A stretch of 64,000 nucleotides of DNA from Pedobacter glucosidilyticus (lineage in GTDB: Bacteria > Bacteroidota > Bacteroidia > Sphingobacteriales > Sphingobacteriaceae). The stretch covers positions 62,001 through 126,000 of the forward strand of contig NZ_DLHN01000018.1 of the NCBI RefSeq assembly GCF_002483235.1, written 5' to 3'. Each line of letters opens with the position of its first letter. The stretch's first letter is position 1. The translations under genes were made by a program, and so were the position numbers. Below, in pieces: positions 50,960-58,473 of this stretch. Under the pieces are notes generated by a model. It was not told the DNA's origin. It searched no databases and worked only from the letters and a program-made list of their open reading frames with translations.

Positions 50960-52750
50960 ATGAGTCATACATTTCATATTCCTGTTTTAGGTTTAGCATA
51001 TTCTGTTGATACGCCGCTAAAAGTAGGCCGTTATGGTATTTCTTCTGTTGTATCTATTGTTGATGATCATTTAATAGAAAGAATGCGAGCATACCACGCA
51101 AAGCAAAACCAGGAAAACTATATCCCTATTCAAGATAACGAACCGCATTTTAGAGCCAAAAGAATTACTGCCTATTTAAACTTGATGCAAGACTTGCTTG
51201 ATAAACAGTTTGAAGCTTTAAAACAACAAGCTTTTGAGCCTGGTACAGATTTGACAAGGTATTTTGATTTACAACCAGATCACTCTGCACTTAAAAAAAC
51301 TTATTTACAAATGCTTAACATTCAAGATGAAGAAATAAAAGCAATTGTACAAAAGCAATTAAAAGATAACATGCAAAAAGGAGCCATAGATGTAAATATT
51401 ATGGCTAAAGTGGATAAAATAAATAGCCCTATCCATGGTGAAGAGCAGTTGAGTGATGCGTTGGCTTCTTTACAAGGTTTTGCGGAGAGTAAATTAAATG
51501 CTGGCGTGGTTTTATCTGCCGGGATGAACCCTAGATTATACGCACATTTAGAGAATTTCAAAGATTTTTATCCTAATGAAAACCATCTAATAAAAAAGAC
51601 CATTATTTTAAAAGTTTCTGATTTTAGATCGGCTCTAATTCAAGCAAAATTCTTAGCAAAAAAAGGTTTATGGGTTTCAGAATTTAGGATAGAATCGGGA
51701 TTAAATTGTGGCGGCCATGCCTTTGCTACTGAGGGTTATTTATTGGGCCCTATTTTAGAAGAATTTAAGGTAAAAAGACAAGAAATGCTTGCCGAGCTTG
51801 CCGGGATGTACAAAAATGCGCTATTGACAAAAGGTTATACTGGCGATATAGAAACACCTCGAATGAAAATAAGTGTACAGGGTGGTATAGGTACAGCAGC
51901 AGAAGACAATTTTTTATTAAAGCATTATGAGTTAGACGCTACGGGCTGGGGCAGTCCGTTTTTATTGGTTCCGGAAGCTACCAATGTGGATGAAGAAACG
52001 CTTAACAATTTAGCTGAAGCTACTCGAGAGGATTTTTACATCAGCGGCTCATCGCCTTTGGGTGTTCCTTTTAATAATTTCAGAAAAACTACTGCAGAAA
52101 AACTTCGTTTAGAGCGTATTGCAAAAGGAAAACCTGGCAGCCCATGTACCAAAAAATACTTAGTTTCTAATACCGAGTTTACCAAAGAGCCTATTTGTAC
52201 AGCTTCCAGAAAATATCAAAACTTAAAAATAAAATCGCTTCAAAACAGTGGTTTAGATGAACAAGACTTGCAAACTAAAATAAACGAAGTAACAGAGAAA
52301 ATTTGCCTATGCGAGGGCCTAGTTACCTCTGCTTATTTAAAGAACGACATGATAAAATCGAAAGAAAGCAAAGCAGTAACCATTTGCCCTGGTCCTAATA
52401 TTGCTTATTTTTCTGGCAAGTTTTCTTTAGATGAGATGGTAAAACACATTTACGGAAAAATCAATTTACTGGCTGGTACAGAGCGCTCTAATATGTTTAT
52501 TAACGAACTTAATTTGTATATAGAGCATCTAAAAAAAGATATCAGCATGAGCTGGCAAGATTTATCTGACAAAAAGGTTAAATACTATACCAAGTTTAGA
52601 GCGCAGTTAGAACAAGGTATCCATTACTATAAACAGCTTATTCCGGAGATTCAAAACCAAACGGATATGTATAAAAACAAGATGCTTAAAGAATTACAAG
52701 AGGCAGAGGAAAAACTTAAAATGATGATTTTCGCTACTGAAAACACGTAA
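50960..52750 (+). CDS. Uncharacterised 596-residue Cys-containing protein of the oxygen-response cluster
   Basis: I do not recognise this cytoplasmic protein (no signal peptide or membrane helix). Six Cys stand in motif-like surroundings: Cys250 (SGLNCGGHAFATEG), Cys396 (KPGSPCTKKY), Cys413 (EPICTASRK), Cys449 and Cys451 (KICLCEGLV), Cys476 (VTICPGPNIAYFSG). ISVQGGIGTAAEDNFLL and the GGHAFATEG loop recall FMN-binding TIM barrels such as glutamate-synthase or nitronate-monooxygenase relatives, and the last four Cys could hold an Fe-S cluster. The last 90 residues are helical. The gene is divergent from the CoA-transferase with an FNR-like palindrome between and ends at a strong terminator, so it is a single-gene unit, probably a redox enzyme used at low oxygen. 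Function is inference only. Confidence 0.6.
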   Translation: MSHTFHIPVLGLAYSVDTPLKVGRYGISSVVSIVDDHLIERMRAYHAKQNQENYIPIQDNEPHFRAKRITAYLNLMQDLLDKQFEALKQQAFEPGTDLTRYFDLQPDHSALKKTYLQMLNIQDEEIKAIVQKQLKDNMQKGAIDVNIMAKVDKINSPIHGEEQLSDALASLQGFAESKLNAGVVLSAGMNPRLYAHLENFKDFYPNENHLIKKTIILKVSDFRSALIQAKFLAKKGLWVSEFRIESGLNCGGHAFATEGYLLGPILEEFKVKRQEMLAELAGMYKNALLTKGYTGDIETPRMKISVQGGIGTAAEDNFLLKHYELDATGWGSPFLLVPEATNVDEETLNNLAEATREDFYISGSSPLGVPFNNFRKTTAEKLRLERIAKGKPGSPCTKKYLVSNTEFTKEPICTASRKYQNLKIKSLQNSGLDEQDLQTKINEVTEKICLCEGLVTSAYLKNDMIKSKESKAVTICPGPNIAYFSGKFSLDEMVKHIYGKINLLAGTERSNMFINELNLYIEHLKKDISMSWQDLSDKKVKYYTKFRAQLEQGIHYYKQLIPEIQNQTDMYKNKMLKELQEAEEKLKMMIFATENT

Positions 52751-52819
52751 ATCATAGATTTTTTTTCAAATGTCTTTTGGAAGACTTAATCCTAAAGCAC
52801 ATCAGTATATAATGTTCTT

Positions 52820-52861
52820 AAAAGCCAATCATCAACCAGGATCATGGTATGATTGGCTTTT
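52820..52861 (+). terminator. Intrinsic terminator after the 596-residue protein gene
   Basis: AAAAGCCAATCAT pairs perfectly with ATGATTGGCTTTT (13 bp, 16-base loop), followed by more T. It ends transcription 70 bases after the stop codon. Confidence 0.88.
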
Positions 52862-52930
52862 TTAGTTGCTATAAACAGTCATGATGAAGTAAAAACTAAA
52901 TCTACATGATAGGGTTAGGTATTTGGATAG

Positions 52931-52938
52931 TATTTTTG
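52931..52938 (+). promoter_or_regulatory. Candidate -7 element of the nfu gene
   Basis: TATTTTTG fits the Bacteroidota -7 consensus TAnnTTTG exactly, 18 bases before the start codon. No good TTTG is seen at the -33 distance, so the call is weak. Confidence 0.3.
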
Positions 52939-52955
52939 TTAAAAATATTAAGGAT

Positions 52956-53507
52956 ATGAATATTACCGTATATACAGAATCAACACCTAACCCCTCAACA
53001 ATGAAATTCATTGTTAATAAATTATTAATCAACGGCAGTGTAGATTACCCTAATAAAGAAAGTGCATCTGCATCAAGATTTGCATCAGAATTATATAAAT
53101 TCAGTTTTGTTAACGGCGTGTTTTTCGCTAGTAATTTTGTTACGGTAACCAAAACAGAAGATGCAGAGTGGAATGATATTGAGCCTATTTTGAAAGAATT
53201 TGTTAAGGGTGCTGTAGAATCAGAATACAACGTACAAGAAAAAGTACAGGATGAGAATGTGAATTTTGAAGGTACAGAAGTAGAAGTTAAAATTCAGCAA
53301 ATTTTACATGATTATGTAAGGCCTGCTGTAGAGCAAGACGGTGGTGCTATCAGTTACAAATCTTTTGAAGATGGTATCGTAACTGTAGAATTAAGAGGCT
53401 CTTGCAGTGGCTGCCCTTCTTCTACCATTACCTTAAAATCGGGTATCCAAAGTTTATTACAAAGAATGGTTCCAGAAGTTAAAGAAGTAGTTTCTGAAGC
53501 GCTTTAA
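52956..53507 (+). CDS. NifU-like (Nfu) Fe-S cluster carrier
   Basis: This protein has 183 residues from ATG 52956, which has AAGGA five bases upstream, one of the few clear ribosome-binding sites here, and begins the conserved Nfu N-terminus (NITVYTESTPNPSTMKFIVN). An upstream TTG is rejected. Residues 1-90 are the Nfu N-terminal domain; residues 105-183 are the NifU C-terminal domain with the cluster-binding CSGCPSS (VELRGSCSGCPSSTITLK). It carries and transfers 4Fe-4S clusters in the cytoplasm. Its place next to Cys-containing and haem/Fe-S enzymes suits the redox cluster. It has its own terminator. Confidence 0.94.
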   Translation: MNITVYTESTPNPSTMKFIVNKLLINGSVDYPNKESASASRFASELYKFSFVNGVFFASNFVTVTKTEDAEWNDIEPILKEFVKGAVESEYNVQEKVQDENVNFEGTEVEVKIQQILHDYVRPAVEQDGGAISYKSFEDGIVTVELRGSCSGCPSSTITLKSGIQSLLQRMVPEVKEVVSEAL

Positions 53508-53527
53508 ACATTTTTGTTAGATTATAG

Positions 53528-53563
53528 AAAAAGGGATACGCTTATCATCAGCTATCCCTTTTT
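53528..53563. terminator. Bidirectional terminator between nfu and the Pro-rich protein gene
   Basis: AAAAAGGGATA and TATCCCTTTTT form an 11-bp perfect stem with a 14-base loop, with T-runs on both exits. It serves the two convergent genes. Confidence 0.88.
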
Positions 53564-53571
53564 TAATGCCA

Positions 53572-53967
53572 TTAAGGTTGTGGTGGCGTACCAGGCTGTA
53601 TAGGAACAGGAGATGATGTTGGCGGATTAGGCTGACTTGGAGTAGGTACAGGAGTAGGTAAAACCGGCTGTTTATTGGGGTTTTTAGTTGCATCGGGGTT
53701 TACTTTAACCGTATCCGTTGGATAAGGAGGTATAGGATATTTAGGATCAGGAATAGAAGAACCACCGGGTACAGGTGCCGATTTTAAAATAGGCTTCCCT
53801 GTTGTATCTCTACTACTTTGGTTATTTTTATTCTTCTTCCCCATATCTACAGTATCTGCCCGAAGCTGATGACTATAAATGACTGTATTATCATACAATG
53901 AGTGTACTGTTGTAGCATAAGCAAAAGAACCTGCTAGTATTGCTGCTGTTAAAATGGATGTTTTCAT
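53572..53967 (-). CDS. Small secreted Pro-rich protein, function unknown
   Basis: This 131-residue protein has a signal peptide (MKTSILTAAILAGSFAYATT). The mature part is low in hydrophobic residues and becomes very Pro-rich (IPDPKYPIPPYPTD, LPTPVPTPSQPNPPTSSPVPI), ending PGTPPQP. No domain is recognised; it is probably disordered in the periplasm or on the envelope. The terminator at 53528-53563 lies right after its stop, and the reading frame has no competing frame of note, which supports it as a real gene. It stands alone, divergent from an AraC regulator gene. Confidence 0.6.
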   Translation of the reverse strand: MKTSILTAAILAGSFAYATTVHSLYDNTVIYSHQLRADTVDMGKKNKNNQSSRDTTGKPILKSAPVPGGSSIPDPKYPIPPYPTDTVKVNPDATKNPNKQPVLPTPVPTPSQPNPPTSSPVPIQPGTPPQP

Positions 53968-54141
53968 AAGTGTATCAATTATTTAGTAAATGTTGATTAA
54001 ATACTTAAAAAATCATTCCAATATCTAAACTGCTTTAAATCAAACATTTTATCCTTCGTTTTTAAACCTTTTTGACATTTCTGGCAATTGAATTGTAAGT
54101 ATTTATTTGATTTAAATAACAAATTTATAACTACTAGTGCC

Positions 54142-55188
54142 ATGATAGAGCTCTTTGTAAGATCGTTACCTCTTAAAGATGTAATAGCCAACCTAGCAGA
54201 AGAAATGAAAACTTCTTATGATAAGAACTGTAACGAATATATCTTAAACATACCCACAGCCTACGGTAAAGGATTAATTAGAGGAATTAATTTTACGCAA
54301 GGTTTTGGACTTATAGAGTATAATTGCTTTTTTAAAGAAGAGGTAAGTATTCATTTCTCTTTAAATAACATCCACCCTTTAAAATTTATTTATTGCAGCG
54401 AGGGCTTTTTAAAACATAGATTTGAAGAAAAAGAAGACCTCCATCAAATAGACCAATTCCAGAATGTGGTTGTTTCCAGCTCTTCTAAAAACGGACATGT
54501 TTTAATCTTCCCTAAAAACATCCAAATCAGGATGAATAGTTTGGAAATAAACCGTACTGATTTTAAAACCAAAATAGACTGCGATATTAATAATTTGGAT
54601 AAAAGGTTAAGAAGTGTTTTTAAGGATTTAAGAGCTAAACATTTATTTTATTACCATGGTAATTATAGTTTGGCTATGGCTAAATGTATACAAGATATTA
54701 ACTCGTCCAAACAAACAGGCTTTGCCAGAAGATTGCTTTTAGAAGGTAAAGCCAACGAAATTTTAAGCATACAGATTCAAGATTTTGAAGACGACCAGCG
54801 TAACGATTCGAGAAAACAAATACTTAGGAAAGCAGATTTAAGACAAATTGAAGAAGCAGCACATATTCTTAAAACAGAACTAGCCAACCCTATTACGATT
54901 AAAGATTTAGCTAAAAGAGTAGGTACCAATACAACCAAGTTACAAGAAGGTTTCCAGCATTTGTTTGGCACATCTGTTAATAATTATCTTAGAAATTTGA
55001 GATTAGAATTTGCCCGCGATCAGCTTATTTTAGGAGAATTAAATATTAGTGAGATAGCAGCTCAAATAGGTATTGTTAATAAAAGTTATTTTTCTAGAAT
55101 TTTTAAAGAAGCCTACGGATTAAATCCTAAAGAGTTATCTCAACAAATAAAAAATATATCTAAAAAGTCAAATCGTTTAAATTTATAA
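54142..55188 (+). CDS. AraC-family transcriptional regulator
   Basis: This protein has 348 residues from ATG 54142; the longer frame from 54088 adds 18 residues that do not look conserved (NCKYLFDLNNKFITTSA). The N-terminal 200 residues form an unassigned sensor of the type found in Bacteroidota AraC proteins (YGKGLIRGINFTQGFGLIEYNC). The C-terminal 100 are the double HTH: IKDLAKRVGTNTTKLQEGFQHLFGTS and ISEIAAQIGIVNKSYFSRIFKEAYG. It resembles PchR-like regulators more than sugar-PUL ones. It may control the Pro-rich protein gene divergent from it or the small membrane peptide gene that follows. The target is unknown. Confidence 0.88.
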   Translation: MIELFVRSLPLKDVIANLAEEMKTSYDKNCNEYILNIPTAYGKGLIRGINFTQGFGLIEYNCFFKEEVSIHFSLNNIHPLKFIYCSEGFLKHRFEEKEDLHQIDQFQNVVVSSSSKNGHVLIFPKNIQIRMNSLEINRTDFKTKIDCDINNLDKRLRSVFKDLRAKHLFYYHGNYSLAMAKCIQDINSSKQTGFARRLLLEGKANEILSIQIQDFEDDQRNDSRKQILRKADLRQIEEAAHILKTELANPITIKDLAKRVGTNTTKLQEGFQHLFGTSVNNYLRNLRLEFARDQLILGELNISEIAAQIGIVNKSYFSRIFKEAYGLNPKELSQQIKNISKKSNRLNL

Positions 55189-55262
55189 CTCATAAGCATA
55201 ATAATAATAGTCTAATTAAGCAAAAGCTTAAATAATAAGTAAGATGCCCTTAATATTGCAGC

Positions 55263-55433
55263 ATGTCTATTTATATGCGCATTGTTATCATTTTACTTAT
55301 TATCACCATTTCTATTTTTTTAATGGCTTCTAGCCAGCTTTACACGCATGATATAGATTATTTAATCTTAAGCTTCTGGATTGTTTTTACCCTACTGGTT
55401 ATATTTATCATTAAGGTTATTGTAAAAAAATGA
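55263..55433 (+). CDS. Small 56-residue two-helix membrane peptide (short ORF)
   Basis: ATG 55263 to TGA 55431-55433 encodes 56 residues. Two hydrophobic helices are evident: MRIVIILLIITISIFLMAS (about 5-23) and YLILSFWIVFTLLVIFIIKV (about 33-52), joined by the polar loop SQLYTHDID, with KK at the C-terminus. That hairpin topology, the clean stop and a stem-loop immediately behind support a real gene despite its size. No homologue is recognised. It lies 74 bases after the AraC regulator gene on the same strand and could be its target or a separate unit. Confidence 0.5.
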   Translation: MSIYMRIVIILLIITISIFLMASSQLYTHDIDYLILSFWIVFTLLVIFIIKVIVKK

Positions 55434-55459
55434 GAGCACTCCAGAAACAGAGTGCTCTC
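55432..55459 (+). terminator. Hairpin at the end of the small membrane peptide gene
   Basis: GAGAGCACTC, eight bases, GAGTGCTCTC: perfect 10-bp arms that begin inside the TGA stop codon. There is no clear T-run afterwards, so it may protect the mRNA end rather than terminate. The remaining 208 bases before the glycosyltransferase hold nothing I can identify. Confidence 0.5.
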
Positions 55460-55667
55460 TCTGGATAGATAGAAATAAAAAACGAATTGAAATAAGCTAC
55501 GACACCCTTTGTTTAACCTTCGCATATTGGGCACCGTAACTTATGACATAAATTTAAGCATCTTCAAAACAATTATAAAATACTCTTTATCAATAAATTG
55601 AATAGTGATAAAATTTTTACGTTTTAGAGCATTATCTAATTAAGCTTAAAGAATTGTATTTTGCAAA

Positions 55668-56537
55668 GTGCTTTCTATACTTGTTCCGCATTATAATTTT
55701 ATCAACCAAACGCTGTTTCTAGAATTAGAACTGCAGTGTTTAAGCTTACCCTTAGATTTCGAAATTATTGTTATTGATGATGCCTCTTTAACTCCCTATA
55801 AAAACTACTTAAACCAATTTAATAAGGCATATTTTAACATTATTTTTTTGGATAAAAATATCGGAAGATCGGCCATTAGAAATCTTTTAGCAGCAAAAGC
55901 CTCCTACCCTTTTTTATTATTTTTAGATGGAGATAGCTGTATTAAACATCCTAACTTTATCAAAAACTACCTCAATTTTGTTCAACAAAACCCTGCCGCT
56001 GATCTTGTTTGTGGCTTACGCAATTATCCCGAATGCTTAAATAAGGAATATTTATTACACCATTATTACGGTACTAAAGTAGAAATGCTTGCCTCAAAAC
56101 AAGCTTTTCATAGCTCTAATTTCCTTATCAAAAAGGAAGTTTTTAAAGCCCTACAATTTGATGAACGCTTAACCCATTATGGTTATGAAGATGTTGTTTT
56201 TGGCTTAACGGCAAAGGCTAAAGGTTATACCATCAAAAATTCCGATAATCCAGTTATCCATCTACAGTTAAAAACAAATCAGCAATTTATGGCAGATACT
56301 GAGGACGCTGTTCAAAATCTAGCACAACTGATGCAATTGCCACAATATGAAATTATTTTGAAAGAAATACCGCTTATCCGTATTTACTTATTATATAAGA
56401 AAACTGGTTTATGGCATTTATTAGCAGGTTTAAAGTCTCGTTTAAGAAAAAATCTGGAACAAGAAAAACCAAACGCTACAAGCATCAAAAAGCTACAGTT
56501 ATACAAGCTATTACATTTACATTATTGCTTAAGCTGA
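55668..56537 (+). CDS. Family 2 glycosyltransferase
   Basis: This 289-residue protein starts at GTG 55668, the only in-frame start that keeps the N-terminal strand (LSILVPHYNF). GT-A motifs are EIIVIDDASLTPY (nucleotide-sugar site), NIGRSAIRNLLAA, and the metal-binding DGD in PFLLFLDGDSCIKHPNF. LTHYGYEDVVFGLTAKAKGY holds the ED acceptor-side pair. It is a soluble or peripheral transferase that adds a sugar to a lipid- or polysaccharide-linked acceptor. The donor is unknown. Its 3' end overlaps the convergent recQ 3' end by 16 bases. Confidence 0.92.
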   Translation: MLSILVPHYNFINQTLFLELELQCLSLPLDFEIIVIDDASLTPYKNYLNQFNKAYFNIIFLDKNIGRSAIRNLLAAKASYPFLLFLDGDSCIKHPNFIKNYLNFVQQNPAADLVCGLRNYPECLNKEYLLHHYYGTKVEMLASKQAFHSSNFLIKKEVFKALQFDERLTHYGYEDVVFGLTAKAKGYTIKNSDNPVIHLQLKTNQQFMADTEDAVQNLAQLMQLPQYEIILKEIPLIRIYLLYKKTGLWHLLAGLKSRLRKNLEQEKPNATSIKKLQLYKLLHLHYCLS

Positions 56538-58408
56538 TATCCCTCTTCAGATTTAAAAATATCTCCGGCTTCTAGTAAAAGTCTTATCACGTTTAGTTTA
56601 TCCTTCTCTGAACCCATTTTTATAGTTTTTACCAAATCCTCCAAACTTAATGGTTTAACGGCCAGGTTTTCTAAAACTGTTGCCATCATTTTGGCTTTTA
56701 AAAGGCTTCTTTTTTTATGGATACAAACATCGCAAATGCCACAAGCTTTGGTATCTGTTTCGTTAAAATAAGATAGAATTTGCTCGCTTCTGCATTTGTC
56801 TTGCGTTACATAAGCCAGCATGGCGGTCATCTTAGTTTGGTAAACGTTTTTCCTTTCTTTGTAAAAGTTAAAATCAAGGTATAAGTCTTCAGTTTTGTAA
56901 CGTGGTTTTAAGAAAGTTAACAAAGGCTTATCTGTTTTTTTGATGTAGCTAATCACCCCCAAATCATGCAGTTCTTGCAGCATCTTCACCACATCATCAA
57001 ACCTGATTTGGTTTTTAGAGGCTAAATCAACCTCTTTGATAGCCACAAAATAATCAAAAGCACCACCATATATTCTTAAAATACTTTTGATAAATAAATC
57101 ATAACGGGCTTGCTCTACCTGAAATTTGTATAAATCCTCTCCGTTAACCAAAAACTGAATTCTGCTGGGCAACAAAGCCTGCTCGCTTAAAGTTATATAA
57201 CCATTTTGCTCTAACGTTTTCACAGCACTTAAAGCGGTAATCACATCGAGCTGAAATTTCTGACAAAAATCACCCACCTGAAACTCATACATCACCCCCT
57301 CACCGGCTTCAAAAGGTATCTGTAAATAGTTACATAATAAGTGGTAGTATCTCCTCACCTCTTCTAACGGCGGGAAATTCTGCTCGAAGCGTTTCTCAAA
57401 CAATAATTTATCTATTTTTTGATAGAGTAAAACGGCAAAAGCCTTTTGCTCATCTCTGCCTGCTCTACCCGCTTCCTGATAATAAGCTTCTAAACTCTCA
57501 GGCATCTCGTAATGTATCACCAAACGCACATCGGGCTTATCTATCCCCATACCAAAAGCATTGGTAGCCACCATTATCCTGAGTTGGCTGCTAATCCACA
57601 TTTGTTGGCTTTTACTTCTAGCATCGGCATCTAAACCTGCATGGTAATAACTAGCGCTAATACCATATTGGTAAAGATATTTGGCAATTTCTACGGTATC
57701 TTTTCTGGTTTTTACGTAAACAATACCACTTCCAGGTACTTTTTGGCATATTTCAATTAATTTTTGAAGCTTATTCTCCAGGTTTAAAACCGAGTAAGAA
57801 AGGTTAGTACGTTCAAAGCTTTTTCTAAAAACCTTTGGATGTTTAAAATCCAGCTTTTGCATGATATCTGCCTGTACCTGCTCTGTAGCCGAAGCTGTTA
57901 AAGCCAACATGGGTACCTCTGGATGCAAAGTTCTGATAGCGGTAAGCTGTAGATAAGGAGGTCTAAAATCATAGCCCCATTGCGATATACAATGGGCTTC
58001 ATCTACCGCAAACAAATTTACCTTCATGTGCTTGATGCGTTCCCGCACCAAATCGGTAGCTAATCTTTCTGGCGATATGTATAAGAATTTAACAGGCCCA
58101 TAAATACAATTATCTAAAGCAATATCAATCTCCCGTTTTCCCATGCCTGATATGATGGCTATGGCATTGATTCCTTTTTTTTGTAAATTCTCTACCTGAT
58201 CCTTCATCAAGGCAATTAATGGCGAAACTACAATACAAATACCGGGCATAGCCATAGCCGGAACCTGGAAGCATATAGATTTACCTCCTCCGGTAGGTAG
58301 CAGTGCCAATGTATCATTTTTGTTTAATACGGCAGTTACAATATCCTCTTGAAGTGGTCTAAAACTATCGTAACCCCAATATTGCTTTAAAATTTCATGT
58401 ATCGTCAT
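56522..58408 (-). CDS. recQ: RecQ-family ATP-dependent DNA helicase
   Basis: This 628-residue protein has motif 0 (YWGYDSFRPLQEDIV), motif I LLPTGGGKSICFQ, motif II DEAHCISQWG, motif III ALTASAT, and YYHAGLDADARSK, ATNAFGMGIDKPDVR, QEAGRAGRD. The RQC region has the zinc-binding Cys set (CRSEQILSYF, ACGICDVCIHK), then a winged-helix stretch. The HRDC domain appears to be absent, as in short RecQ forms. It unwinds 3'-tailed DNA in recombination repair. It is independent of the PULs and convergent with the glycosyltransferase gene. Confidence 0.95.
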   Translation of the reverse strand: MTIHEILKQYWGYDSFRPLQEDIVTAVLNKNDTLALLPTGGGKSICFQVPAMAMPGICIVVSPLIALMKDQVENLQKKGINAIAIISGMGKREIDIALDNCIYGPVKFLYISPERLATDLVRERIKHMKVNLFAVDEAHCISQWGYDFRPPYLQLTAIRTLHPEVPMLALTASATEQVQADIMQKLDFKHPKVFRKSFERTNLSYSVLNLENKLQKLIEICQKVPGSGIVYVKTRKDTVEIAKYLYQYGISASYYHAGLDADARSKSQQMWISSQLRIMVATNAFGMGIDKPDVRLVIHYEMPESLEAYYQEAGRAGRDEQKAFAVLLYQKIDKLLFEKRFEQNFPPLEEVRRYYHLLCNYLQIPFEAGEGVMYEFQVGDFCQKFQLDVITALSAVKTLEQNGYITLSEQALLPSRIQFLVNGEDLYKFQVEQARYDLFIKSILRIYGGAFDYFVAIKEVDLASKNQIRFDDVVKMLQELHDLGVISYIKKTDKPLLTFLKPRYKTEDLYLDFNFYKERKNVYQTKMTAMLAYVTQDKCRSEQILSYFNETDTKACGICDVCIHKKRSLLKAKMMATVLENLAVKPLSLEDLVKTIKMGSEKDKLNVIRLLLEAGDIFKSEEGYQLKQ

Positions 58409-58473
58409 AAGAAGCCAAGCCTACCAAAGCTATAAAATTTATTAAATTGCAGCTTTATTAAGATGTATTTGTG

